Positions 24,455-37,400 of a DNA stretch of 64,000 nucleotides are shown here, piece by piece; positions within the stretch are counted from its first letter, which is position 1; the number at the start of each line of letters is the position of its first letter. The DNA lies in the NCBI GenBank assembly GCA_011319805.1, contig SJRY01000283.1:395087-459086 (forward strand), read 5' to 3'. This stretch comes from Macrocybe gigantea (taxonomy: Eukaryota; Basidiomycota; Agaricomycetes; Agaricales; Callistosporiaceae). The translations under genes and the position numbers were made by a program. The notes beneath the pieces were generated by a model, which worked only from the letters and a program-made list of their open reading frames with translations, searched no databases and had not been told where the DNA came from.

Positions 24455-26497
24455 CTGTCGCCTGCGAACGTTGTTTCATATCTTTCCCTTAGTTCAGGCC
24501 TTTGCGTTAGTATACAAAACTAGGGCTTGGTATCAATAGCCTGACTTAATTCATACCCCTCTGTTTCGTCCAGGCTTTAGGGGGTTGACACTCGAGTCCC
24601 ATGCACAACGTGAATCAGCCCTTTCTTCCGTCTTGATGGTCACAGAACGGAGTAGGAGTATCGAGAGGCTGTCAAATGCAACTACTAATTCAATCGGCGT
24701 ACATCTCAAAAGCTTCCACAGTTCATGGCATCGTAGGTCATTCCACCTCGGTCCACGGTTCCAGTGGACCAAGTCCAAGGACACCCAACGAAGCCAACCT
24801 GATGGTTTTTGGAAACTCATTTCCCGCAAGCAAGGTAAAACGAAGAATGTAGATAGAAACAGGCAAACTAGCTCATCGCGTCGTGGTTGGACCCTGCGCC
24901 GTCTCTTGATCCTGACCAAGTAAGGACTAAACCTTGCTGTTAAGCGAGAAAAAGACATGGAAGCATGGAAGAAGAAAAAGGGCAGGATGGTGCCGCGCTT
25001 TGTCCGGTGTCTATCAAGAAGATGTATACACCGCGTCGCGAAGTTCACCTTCACGTGTTTCCCTCGTTTTCCCTGCCTCGCCTCGTCCGCATTCCGTTCA
25101 AAAACACAAAAAAAGCTAAACTGTTCCTCTTATGTACATTCAACAAGGTGATGTTATGAATCAGGCTCAGGGCCCAATGTCCGACTCCAACACACCGTGT
25201 CTAAAGTGCCTCCCGTGCCGCTGGGTGCAACTCAGGGTCGCTTGACCGCATCCACGATCAAGATCGAACGACAATTGAACAAACGATACCCTTTCTGCTA
25301 CCCGGAGCCTCGTGTTGGGGGGTCTCTCCGCTGCTTGTTTCTCCCGAACGTATCCCAAGCTAGTCTTCATCACCATGCGTGAATGCGTGAACGAATTACC
25401 GGCAATTTTGTCTGATGCTCTTTACCTCCTTCTCGTTGGTTCTGGATATGTTTCCAGAGTACTAACTTTGAATGACATGAAATAATGATGCATAGGTATA
25501 AAGCCTCTTACTATGCACACAGATGATGTAAAGCGGAGACGGGTTGTCATCACCCATTTCTTAGCATCATCTGAACTTGTGGCCTTGCACGGAAAAGAAA
25601 CTTCACAGTTGCGGAAAGACACGTTGCACCGCACACCGAGAACCTCGCAAGATCTTATCTCGTCTTTCAATGTAGCGTCTTTCGACACAGGAGCCCTCTT
25701 GCATCACATCGTGCCGCTCCTAATCTGTTCAGAAGGTAGGAGACGAGTAAAAAGCCAATATCAGGCAAAAAAAAAATGCGAAGCCAACTCACTGTGCTAT
25801 TCATGCACACACGCCACGAGGCCGTGGAGGCTGGGGCGTGTTTTCGAAAGCTGTGGGGCGCTATTCCCAGCGCGCCGCACACATGCTGGTCTCAGAATAA
25901 TTCTTTTATCCGGTTCCGCTTTAGGGCCAACCGCCCAAGGTCACGTCTGGCGACAAACATTCTTCCGAAGTCCCAAAAACACGCTGCTGTGCAGGCATCG
26001 AGGAGGCCCAGAACGGCCATGATGTTGTTTCAAACGCTGTTCGGGCGTTGAAAGAACGTGTCATGAATTCCTGGTAACCCTGAGCTCCTTGTGGGGCAAA
26101 AGCGAAGAGAGATAACGACTGAAAGAACTTATGGAGCGTTTATGAAAGCGCTTTTGACTCGTACTCTTCTGACACAAAGGGGAAAAACGTTACGACACGT
26201 TGTCGATGCTTCTCTAGCCTTCATCGGGCGGTTTGGACGTGAGTGTAGATACGGCAGCGTTGGCATCCTCCGATTACGGATGTAGGTAGCGCAAGGCGTA
26301 AGGGTTTTCTGTCCTTGATAATGTATTCCATCTATGCAAACAGCTCTAAAATGCCAATAACGCGAGGGGATGGAACGAAGAAAACACAAGGCAGCGGCAT
26401 GCGCAATCCCCACAAATCGAATGCTCAGCCATACTAAGGCAATCCCTGCGAACAACCCGAGGAGATCGAAAGAAGCTCGTGGATCTCGAATCACAAT
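24455..26497. other. Intergenic, no supported gene
   Basis: Several open frames of 60-170 codons exist on both strands (for example 24551-25054 minus and 25513-26022 plus), but they overlap each other, have odd compositions and carry no motif. I see no convincing exon chain. Confidence 0.45.
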
Positions 26498-27868
26498 TCA
26501 ATTAGGAAGTGACTCGTTGCTCTTGTCAAAAGGAGCGTCAGACGGGTTCGTGGCCGTCAGAAGCTGTCCTCCACAGCGTCTGCAGGTGCATTCAAAGAAC
26601 CAGCTCCTGAGAAGGTCCGATCGGCGCTCAGAGACGGAGTCATTCGGATCGACGTAGCTGATGCACAGCTCTTCTCCCGCGGCGACGTCTCGGGACGCGA
26701 AGAATTGCATCGCGCGGGCTGATCGGCGCTTGCGCACGTTTGGCGAGCAATCTACACGATGGCGCGAAGAAGAAAAGAAAATGGTGCAATCGGGATGGAC
26801 GTCAGTTGCTTTGGACAGACGAGAGAAATGCTGACCGTGGTTGAAGAACGAAGCAGAAGTGTACATGCACCACCCCAGCATCTCATGGTCGCCCACAGCG
26901 GCGTTGTCCCATATCCCGAACGCATTGCCCTGATCGCGCACGAGGACGGCGCGGACGGTCTCGCTCGTACGTATGTACGGCTCGAGAGCGCGCAGGCCCG
27001 GTTTCGTCGACGTCGACGGAAAAGGCGGCGCAGACGCGCCGCAGATGGCGTGCCGAAGGAAGCCATATATGCGCGTGTGCGAGTCGAGCATGTGTGGTCG
27101 CGTGCGGAGGTGCGGGAGCTCGTTGTTCTGCAGTCGCAGGAGCGCGGACCAGGTGAGTTCTGGGTGAACGTTGGCGTTGGCGTCAGTGTTATGGGATGGC
27201 GGAGACGACGGGGCATGGAGGTGATCCTCAAGGTACCGTCGGACGATAGCGGACGCGACGAAGCGCGCCATATCGAGCTCGTACTCTTCCAACACCGGCG
27301 TCGCCCTTCCTCCGTTTCTCGACCCCGCTGAGGACTTTGACCACATGCACTTATCGTACATCTCCTCCGCCGCCGTCCACGCCGCGTCGACCAGCTCGGG
27401 CGTGACGTCCTCCGGTTTGATGGCGTCCCCGTCCAGAAACGGTCGGACGGGCAGGGCCTTGGGCTTCTTCGTCGGCGCTGCCGCTACGCGCGCGAGCCTG
27501 TCGAGAGCAGCGTACAGCGCGCCAAGCAGCCCGTGCGCATTGTGCTCCCTCTCCCACGCGTCCCTGCACGCCTCTGTGCAGAACCAGACGCCGGGCGAAC
27601 CCGACGCGAAACTCGAAGGCGCGCACGAGGAGCCGGCATCGGATACGCGTTCCAGATCCAGACGGATGTTCCACGCGTTCCGGCGCGACTCGAAAGCGTA
27701 CGCGAAGCAGTGCGCGCAGACCTCCTTGCCGAACTTTTTGGAGATGACGGCGGCGTATGGCTCGCTGCAGCTGAGAAGAAGGGTATCTTTGGGTATTGAT
27801 CTGCGAGCGAAAAACCCGCGGCCGCCGTACGGCGTCGGTTGGAGGCAGATCGGGGAGTCAAAGGCCAT
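26498..27868 (-). CDS. SET-domain protein with MYND-like zinc finger (SMYD/Set6 type)
   Basis: Probably a protein-lysine methyltransferase. Exon 1 is 27868-26836 and exon 2 is 26751-26498. The 84-nt intron is a multiple of three without stops, so an unspliced frame of 456 codons also exists; spliced length is 428. The N-terminal SET half has the start GGRGFFARRSIPKDTLLL. It is interrupted by a Cys-rich MYND-like insert (CAHC, then WFCTEACRDAWEREH). The C-terminal SET half has SFFNH joined by splicing to DCSPN, which recreates the cofactor-binding NHxCxPN motif. This junction is the evidence for the intron. It is followed by the invariant GEELCISYVD and a post-SET Cys cluster (CTCRRCGG). Substrate unknown. 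Confidence 0.88.
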   Translation of the reverse strand: MAFDSPICLQPTPYGGRGFFARRSIPKDTLLLSCSEPYAAVISKKFGKEVCAHCFAYAFESRRNAWNIRLDLERVSDAGSSCAPSSFASGSPGVWFCTEACRDAWEREHNAHGLLGALYAALDRLARVAAAPTKKPKALPVRPFLDGDAIKPEDVTPELVDAAWTAAEEMYDKCMWSKSSAGSRNGGRATPVLEEYELDMARFVASAIVRRYLEDHLHAPSSPPSHNTDANANVHPELTWSALLRLQNNELPHLRTRPHMLDSHTRIYGFLRHAICGASAPPFPSTSTKPGLRALEPYIRTSETVRAVLVRDQGNAFGIWDNAAVGDHEMLGWCMYTSASFFNHGQHFSRLSKATDVHPDCTIFFSSSRHRVDCSPNVRKRRSARAMQFFASRDVAAGEELCISYVDPNDSVSERRSDLLRSWFFECTCRRCGGQLLTATNPSDAPFDKSNESLPN

Positions 27869-28316
27869 GGAAGCGTATGGATCCGGGAGATCTGGGGTGC
27901 AGCTTCTGGTGCAGTTTGCCTCAAAGTTGGACGTGAAGAGAAATTCTAGGGTGTGGTGCTGAGGGACGAAGAGATCCTTGCGGGGGTATAAAGTTTATCT
28001 TCACGGCAAGTGATAACGAAAATAATTTGCCGCGGCATTTCCATCTGTGCACACGTGTGTGGGCACTGACCGCCTCACCGTCGTTATTGAACAATCTGTT
28101 GAATTGCCCATCTTAGAGTTCGGTGAAGCAGTTAGAATTTACTCCTGGCGGCAAGTGTAGAGACGGGAGAAGAGAGGATGGCGTTGTGGAGCTCCTTAGC
28201 GCCCATCGTCGCTCCACCTTTGATAAGATAAGATTGCAACACCACATCCATAAAAATACATCGAGACGGTGCTTTTACATGACACTAATATCCTCGTTGT
28301 TATTTCGACGACCTTT
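27869..28316. other. Intergenic between SET gene and TPI gene
   Basis: Contains the 5' flank of the SET gene and the 3' flank of the TPI gene, both on the minus strand. No gene seen. A TATAAA on the plus strand at about 27986 faces the wrong way for the SET gene. Confidence 0.5.
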
Positions 28317-29342
<1,026 letters not shown>

Positions 29343-29602
29343 TGTGTCTGCTGAGAGGAGTGATGCTGATTGAGATCGTCAGATCAGTTGGAGGCTTGAA
29401 CCAGAAAAGGAAAGACCCTCATGACCGCCACTTCAGCGCCTCAGCAACGTGTTCTGCATTCGCCACACAGGCGTATTGTTCTCATCCATGACTCCACAAA
29501 ACCGCATACGCCGCCAAACCCCTTGGGGCAATCGTGCCCACACCTTTTTGTTTTCTGGACGCCACCCATGGCCATGTTCCCATTCAATCACGTGATCAGC
29601 GC

Positions 29603-29613
29603 GTATATATATC
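29603..29613 (+). promoter_or_regulatory. TATA-like element upstream of the effector-like ATPase gene
   Basis: The sequence gtatatatatc lies about 65 bp before the ATG at 29674. Confidence 0.35.
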
Positions 29614-29673
29614 ATGGTGTGTCTGTCCACTCCGCCAACAATCTCGTATCCCAGTTTTCCTGCATTACCAGCC

Positions 29674-32600
29674 ATGGCTGATTCTTCCTTGAAACGACAA
29701 GCTGAAGCTTCTCCTCCTCATCAGCGTCAACGGAAAACGACGCGGATGGAAAGCGGTGGGGATATAGAGATGAGCGAGGTTCGTTCATCTCGTTCACCGC
29801 ATTCACTGCCGCTGATGTATCCCTTCATAGCAAGGGCCTCATGATATTAATGCCAAGATCCTTGCGTCGCTGCCTCCGATAATCGTGGAAGATGCTCAAA
29901 GCCCATCTTTTAACTACGGACAGGCGATCGTAGTCTTCCTCAATGTGCTGGAGGCATCGCCTAACCTGAGATCCAAGCGGGGCTCTGCAGAGGTGTCGTC
30001 AGAACTGATTATGCACCCGGAATATGTTGAAATCATCCGATCCTGCGTCCTATCTGGAAATTTCGATGGGATGAGGACACTTCGTAAGTCTTATCTGAAA
30101 GCGTTGGTTCCACTGGTGATCAGAGAATTGGTACTTCATGCAGCTTTCATTGAAACCGTCAAACCGTCTCCCGTAGGACCATCCGCAACCGTCAAAAACG
30201 AAGACGGCGGCAGGTTAGGTAGTTACATTCATATCCGTGCCTCAGACTTCGCACTCATGAGTTTCTCCAGCAACGATAAAGTCATGGGGCGAACATTACA
30301 CCGGCTCTGCACCTTCTTGTTTATTCAAAGTTATCACGGAATACCACAACTTTGTTGGCGATCCCGACCCTTATTCTCTCCATCTTTCCATAGTACAATC
30401 GTCGGGCACCGGCAAATCTCGAATGGTTGACGAATTGTCGAAGACGCATCTTGTTATTCCAGTCAATTTAAGAAAGGCTGGCACGAACGGTGTGTAATGC
30501 CTTTCGTCCATCTGATCAGGTGTGTGAAAACCTTTTCAGGATACCCACCGGCCGATGACGCTGCAAGAACCTTTTTGTTGGATATTCCGACACTTGACGA
30601 TCCCGCCATCTATTACACGGCTTATCTAACAGCGCTGTTCGAGATAACATCGGGCGTGATACGAACTATCAAGTCTAAGCTTTCACCCTCAAGCCATCCT
30701 ATAGAAGAGGCCATTGCTTTTCAGTTTCGTGCTCTTATGACGGAGCCAAACAGTTCGAGTGTTGAAGCTTGTTTTCGCCAACATGGAGAGCCGCGAACGA
30801 ATTTTTACGGCAGTGTGGTGGCAAGAGCCCGTGAGGTTAGTCTTTGTCAAGCCTGGGCTACAGTTTGCATTCATGGTACCGTGATCAAATTTGTTTTAGC
30901 TGGTTCTTGTTGCACAAAAAGATAATGATGCTGCTGCCAGCAGCAAGGTGGGCCAATATCTTCCGAAACAGGAAAACCCGCGTACTCCGCCATCGGCGAC
31001 CAAGCAGTTAATCCCTGAAAGTCCCGATCAGAAGTACACATTTGCTTCCACAGGTCGAGTTTTGTTTATATGATGGCGTGTGTTCATGACTCATTTGTAT
31101 GCGATATGCACCAGATCTAATTCCGGCTGCGCGGGCGTTGGTCAATCTAATCAAACCTCAGAAAGATGCCATATATGACGAACCTCTGATAATTTTGTCC
31201 TTTGATGAAGCGCACTCTCTGGCTGACCCATCCAATCGCAGCGAGGAGCTCTTCTTTACCCTTCGTCGCGTCATACGCCGTCTGTGCAAGCTCCCTATCT
31301 TCACCTTGTTCCTCTCCACGACGAGCAATATCCAGCATTTCGCTCCTCCCGTCAAACTAGATAGATCCAATCGAGTGCTAACGCAGCAATTGCAAGTGTT
31401 TCGGCCCTACATGGAGTTAGGGTTTGACCAATTCGCGGAAAAGCTCAGAGACGGTGCTCGAACGATTCAGGAAGTGTCCCAATATGAATATATGGTCAAG
31501 TTTGGACGGCCTCTGTATGTCGTCAAATATATTGCAGGCTAGCTGGTCCTGATTTTGAGTTTTGTCTAGCTTTGCGACTCGTTATAAATATGGTAGTCAA
31601 GACGACAGGGACAATATCGTCTCTTTTGCACTCAATAAACTCGGCCGTAGTGATACGGCCAATAAGGACCTAGGTGAGTTTTCAACTATTGTGTATTGAT
31701 CTGATTCTGAATGTACATAGCGTGCATGGCTGTCAGGCTGGCTCTGCAATTCAATGCCACAACTATGGAGGCGCATTACAAAGAGAAACAGCAAGTCTCC
31801 GACCACATGCGAATCTGCCTGACTGTTGACAAGAACTTGGAATCCATGGTCACTGTTGCTCCATCTGAGCCCATTCTTGCCGAGGCTGCACGCAAGTACA
31901 TGCGACGTTCTGGCTACAGTCTGCCAGGTTCTTTGCTCAACGAGCTCAAAACGCCTGGCTTAAACAAAGGGGACCGTGGTGAACTCGTCGCTCTTGTCTT
32001 GCTTACCCTTGCATGTGACAGTGCTTCATCTGCCAAACATGCCGCAGCTTTCCCACTGCTAGATTTTTTCAAGCACCTGTTTCCGGCGGAGATATACGCC
32101 GACATCTGCGAAGCTATGCCAGCAAAGGAACGAACTCCCGATGAGAGGAGAAAATTCAGGGACACATTCCGCAACAGCAAGATATACTTCAATCACTTCA
32201 TCAAGGTTAATGATTACAAGGTGGTGAACCGGAAGTTTCTATTGAGGCTCATTTGGCGTGGCGCTGCGGTTCTATGTAATAACAATCAACTCGGAATTGA
32301 CATCATTGTTCCCTTCCTCTATGACGACGATCGATTACACTCTCAAAACGTCGGCGCGATATTCTTGCAGATCAAGAACGTTAGGAAAATGTCGAGTCCG
32401 GTGCCCCATATATTTGACGCAATCAATCCGTATCATCTTCATTTCTTCGACAAGGCTGAGAAGAAGCCTGTGCCTGTGATCCGAATGGTTTTTTCCTTAG
32501 GATCTTCTAATTCTGACGTCGTTTTTCCTATGCCAAGTCGTCGCCAGCCCCGCGAGCAGCGAAATCGAATGCCCCGGAGAACGCGACAGTACAATCGAAA

Positions 32601-33086
32601 CCACAACAGTCCAAAGGAAAAGGACCGGCAAAAGCAGGAGGACAGGCGACAGCAACAGAAGACGTGGAGGATGAAACAGCATCAAAGAAGCGACTGTTCA
32701 CTGCCTTCGATATTTGGTGTGCTGGTGCATACAGTGACACCTTTGCAGTCATTAAACCGGATGAAGAGATCACCTATGCTCAGCTTCTGAAGGCTTCAAA
32801 GACCTTCCCAGCAGCCTACGAATCCAACATACCTGAGGCTGTGGTACTCCGGAAGGAAATGAATCCTGCCAGTGCTTGGGAACCAGAGCATTGGCACCAG
32901 TTCACAGCCTCAGAGGAATTATCCAAGGAATTGTCAGCCAAAAAGGGCAAGTCCAAGCGACGGCCAGCCAAGAAGAGCAAGTCCAAAAAGAGGTCTTCCA
33001 GGGTGGTTAATGAGGAGAACTACGAAGAGGACACCTACGAAAGTGATAACAGTGACGAAAGTGATCATGAAGATGCTACGGATTGA
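29674..33086 (+). CDS. P-loop ATPase with putative REase-fold domain (Crinkler-RHS-type effector family)
   Basis: Large protein of the class expanded in basidiomycetes and other eukaryotes as CR (Crinkler-RHS-type) effectors, thought to derive from transposon or conflict-system proteins. Eight exons fit: 29674-29778, 29858-30083, 30331-30489, 30540-30835, 30900-31053, 31115-31514, 31570-31673 and 31721-33086. One base is missing at about 32521-32528; with it the model is about 936 residues. Walker A is SSGTGKSRMVDEL (exon 3) and Walker B is LIILSFDEAHSL (exon 6). A C-terminal block has GIDIIVPFLYDDD followed by VGAIFLQIKNV, which fits the D...(E/Q)xK pattern of restriction-endonuclease-like nucleases. 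The extreme C-terminus is Lys/Ser-rich then acidic (KSKKRSS, then DNSDESDHED) and could serve as a nuclear signal. No secretion signal is seen at the N-terminus. Family assignment is from motif order and memory; the nuclease activity is inferred. Confidence 0.75.
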
Positions 33087-33210
33087 GTTAGCAATATGTA
33101 CAGTACAGGCTTAGCAATTAGGACAGTTACCACCGTCGAAAGAATAAATTTGAGTGTATGTTTAGATCTTTTTGGTTGTAATGGATCGATGACCTAGGAT
33201 TCTATGAGGA
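33087..33210. other. 3' flank of the effector-like gene, up to the Helitron array
   Basis: Only 124 bp separate the stop codon from the first Helitron terminus. It probably contains the 3' untranslated region. Confidence 0.6.
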
Positions 33211-33224
33211 CAAGTATATAACAC

Positions 33225-33237
33225 GTGCCGCTGGCAC
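33225..33237 (-). repeat. 3'-terminal hairpin of Helitron A
   Basis: gtgccgctggcac forms a 5-bp stem with a 3-nt loop, 14 bp inside the terminus. The same hairpin recurs at 47149-47161 (B), 54849-54861 (D) and 59023-59035 (E), and in damaged form (last C missing) at 53115-53127 (C). Confidence 0.8.
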
Positions 33238-33251
33238 TTTTATGCCCCCGG

Positions 33252-34381
33252 TGATGAGCGCTCCGCGCCGCTGACCGCCGATAAGTCCTAATTTGGTAAT
33301 CCCACCCCCGCATTTGAAATCATACCACTACTCGGCCCCCTCAGCATGATACCGCAGCCCAGCCGCTGACTTCTCGTTCGAGTACTCGGGATGTCGACAA
33401 CTCCGTGAGGCTTCCATTCCAGGTCCCGGACACTTCGCCAAACGCATCGCACCTGTACATTCCGGACCTTCTGTGCTTCCTATACCGCCCAATCCGGTCA
33501 GGCAGTCTTATTCCTATATGCCTCCCCCGATTCCCAGATCCCGATATGGCAAGACTACTACCATTTTCGATACCACACCGCCTCACGCCTTCCCGTGTTC
33601 CCGACACTGCCTCGCCACAGTACATTTGAAACAAGGGATTTCGAGCACGCTACCGTTTCATCCACTCTCATTTCGAAATTCGTGACTCATATTTCACTGA
33701 TACATTCTACGTTCCTTAGATTATTTTCATGTTCCATTCTACGATGCGTGGCACTGGTTTCGGGATGTTCTTTTACCTACTGTTTCACCTTTTATGTTCA
33801 GATTTCGAACGGACTTACATCTCCCCGACGTTTCAGCCACTAAACGACCCTTTCGAAATCATACGATACGTTCTCTCATTCGGTTTCGACTTCGCCGGTT
33901 ATTCTGATACTCGAAATCTTCTCATCTATAAAAACCCATGTACTTGGCATTTGTAACAACATAGAAAAAGTTACCGTCTCAATCCTTCAGCAGTCTCGCA
34001 GTCTACGACTCGTGTGGAGTCCTTGTGTTATCCGATCTCAAAGTGTCGCACTCGCGTGGAGCCACAGCACTCAGTCTCGAAATCAGTGTCCCTGGCTTCA
34101 CGTGGAAGTCACTATCGTCGAAACCCTTCCGAAACCCTCACCGAAGCCCTCGATATTGTGCGGGAATTCAGCTAAGTCTAGCTGCCTTGTTTCGAAAACC
34201 CCGAAATCCGCTCGAAACCATCCATATTCACTTCGTTCCATTCCCCTCCTTTTCACGCTACAGTCCCTCGGGTTACTCTGTGACTTGAACAGCTCATAGT
34301 TTATACAGCCTCAGATAGGGACTGACGCTTCCTTCATTCCACCTTGTTGGTTTGTAGGTTAGTGCTTCCCGATAGTTATCA
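33252..34381. mobile_element. Probable solo LTR, about 1.13 kb, inserted in the 3' end of Helitron A
   Basis: Copies B, D and E read straight from the terminal hairpin through gccccc(c)ggccttttgtaa. Copy A has 1130 bp inserted there. The insert begins TGATGAGC and ends GTTATCA, so it has TG...CA ends with a short inverted repeat (ggtgatga / ttatcacc). The flanks ccgg (33248-33251) and ccag (34382-34385) could be a 4-bp duplication with one CpG transition. A TATA-like ctataaaa lies at about 33926. No coding capacity is seen. LTR identity is inferred from the ends only. Confidence 0.5.
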
Positions 34382-34409
34382 CCAGCCTTTTGTAATGCAC
34401 TTTAAATAT

Positions 34410-37400
34410 TTAATCCAATAGTACTTCATTATATACAAAGTTTTTAGTTACACTATCTATCTTGTCCGCTTCCCATATTGCTTTAATGTTATGTACTGAT
34501 GTTACCCGTGATATAGCAACATAAAACTGACCATGAGTGAAAACCGGTGTACGTAAATCCAGCCCAACATGTGTTACTGATTGGCCTTGTGACTTGTTGA
34601 TTGTCATGGCAAAGCATAAGCGGATGGGAAATTGAAGCCGAGTGAGTGGGAATGGCACTTGTCCTTCCGGTGGCTCATGCTTGATACGTGGGATGAAGAT
34701 CAACTCTCCTGCATGATCACCTGTGATGAGCCTTAGCTCCAGAACACGATTATGAATCCGAGTGACGATTCCTCGACTCCCATTGCAAACACCATGGCCT
34801 GTATCCAGATTGTGCAACACCATGACAGGACAGTCTATTTTGAGAGCTAGCTTGGCCAATGGCAGTCCTGAACAATTGATAGAGTTCAAATACTCTATTG
34901 GATAGAGCAGCTGTTCACCATTGTTGCTTGCAGGGACCGAATCAGCACTGTGAAAGACTTGCTCTGCTCCAGGAAAGTCTCTGAGAATGTAATGGTTCAG
35001 AGAGTCCATAGCTAGACAGAATGGTGCGAGCAGAAAAGTATTGCTGTGGATTCTGGATAGGAGTGTTGATATTGGGATAGATGGTTTGAATAAGAGAAGC
35101 AACAGTGTTGTATTCACAGTGAAAATGATCAGGAAGGGTAATGTTGGCATCCATGTCTGTGTGCTGACCATGTCCAACTTGAAGTTGCCACTCTGCAAAA
35201 GCACGCTCTTCCAGATTATCGGTATTCAATTGCATGTTTCTTCTTAAATGGAGGACTGTAATCTTTCTCCACAATTGAGAACGCAGCATGCATGCACCCA
35301 CTATGTCTGGACGGGATCCATTTTTAATAACTGGAAGAATCTGCTGAAAGTCTCCACCAAAGATAATAGTCAATCCACCAAAGGGTAGATCACTGCCTCG
35401 AATGTCTTGGAATGTGCGATCAACAGCTTCATGAATGTGACGATGCTGCATAGGAGCCTCATCCCAGATAATGAGATCTGTTATGCGAATCAGAGCAGCA
35501 AGTGGTGATGTCTTTGTGATTGTACACATAGTAGACTCATTAATGAGAATGGGGATTCTGAAACTTGAATGTGATGTGCGACCACCTGGAAGCAGAAGAG
35601 AGGCAATGCCAGAAGATGCCACACAGATAACAATCTTGCCCTCAGAACACAGATGATAGCAAAGAGTATGATAGAGGAATGTCTTGCCAGTGCCTCCTGG
35701 ACCATGAAGAAAGAAGATCTGTCCTGTCTTGTTGGCAATAGCCTGTCTGAACTGATCAAAGGCATCTCTCTGCTCTGGATTCAATCTGGCCTCATTCTCT
35801 GCTGTCAATTGAGCCTGCTCCTCCTGATCGTAATTGTGCTGCTCTGCTATGAGATGATTTGCAATCCTTTCATTCCAATTCTGAGTGACCTGTAGCATGG
35901 ATGGCCAATCCTTGAGAGAGCGGCGAGAAGATTGTAGAAGCTGGTCAATGAGAAAAAGGTCATAATCCATAATGTCTTCATCTGAGGGATTGACACGGAT
36001 GTTGTCATGCTCGAGACGATAGCATAGATCATCACAGATCTGGGGCCAATATGTGTTCCATAGAGCAGCAGGATCTGAAGGATTGCAATCTCTCAGAATG
36101 GTGACAAAGAGGTGGCGAAGCTGATGACCGGTTTGCATAGCAGCTGCTTCACGTAAACACTGATCCCACTCCTGATCATCTTCAAGAAGGCCACGTGCAA
36201 GACAGGCATCTTTGAAAGAAGGGTGTATGACTCCTTCATATGTGCGAAGGTCTTCAAAAGATGTTGAGCCTGTGATCTGGGTCAAAAGAAGTCGAAGATA
36301 GAAGTGATCGCCTGATGTGGGAGAAGCATAATTCATGCGGCCTATGGCAAATCCTCTCTGTCTGGGCTTCCACTCGTGCTTCTTGTTGAACACAAACTGG
36401 GAAGGAAAGTCCTGATAGAGCACAGTGGATGCTGTATTGGGATATTTGACATTGGCCTTGAAATAGGCAGTGAGAGTAGAATCCTGTCTTCCTCCTCGCA
36501 AAACGACCTCTGGCATTGACTCTTGACCATCCTGCCTCCAAGTGACAAACTGCTCATCTGGAAGGTGAATCTGCAACCGTATGACATTGGGTGCTTGGCC
36601 ATGAAGTGGATATTGGAAAATGCGTCAAAGACTTTCACATGCAGAGACATAGCGTATATCCAGATACTGCCTGACCTCATCACCCACAGTGCCAAACTGC
36701 ATGGAGACATGATCATGACCCTTGTAAACATATTTGTAGATGTACTTGACTGCTTTGATAGATGCAATGCACTCCACATTGATATGGCACTGGTACTTCC
36801 AGATGAGCCAGAGAGAATAAGAAACGACCCAGCGATTATCGACCTGTTTGCCTCGAATGTCATAGGTGTGACCGATGTCTTGACGACGGGTGGCAGCATA
36901 TGCATTGTCAGTAATGGTGGTATGCTCTCTGAAAGGCTTTGGAAAGTTCTTGGTGCATTTGCCATTCTCCATGCATTGAGCTCTGGGATTTTCTGCACCA
37001 CATGATGTGTGGACCATGAACTTTTTGATCAGCTCAAGCAGTTCAGGATTGTCCTCTGGGAATTCAGAAGAGAGTAGACTGTCAATATGCTCAGGAGTCT
37101 GAAGTTTAGACTCTGGATCAAGAAAGAGGATGTTACAGACGCCGCCCAAAGGACTATTCAATTTCTTATCTTATCTTTCCCCCATCCCTTATCCTCCCCA
37201 TCACACTGCGCAGCGCGCAGCCATCGAGTCATTCCACTTTCCTAGTCACTCCGAGTCATCTCTTCCTTAGTCTTACTCATCCGCAGTCCACAGCATTTGC
37301 GCAGTCCGTGGTCCGTGCTCGAGTACTGTAACGTATATAAGGACTCCCAGATGTACCAGTAGCGCTAGGCTTAATATTCCTTTTGCCATCATCTCAAGAC

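Noticed and set aside
26759..27962. Plus-strand frames of 190 and 205 codons opposite the SET gene
   Set aside because: GC-rich shadow frames; the minus strand carries unmistakable SET motifs.
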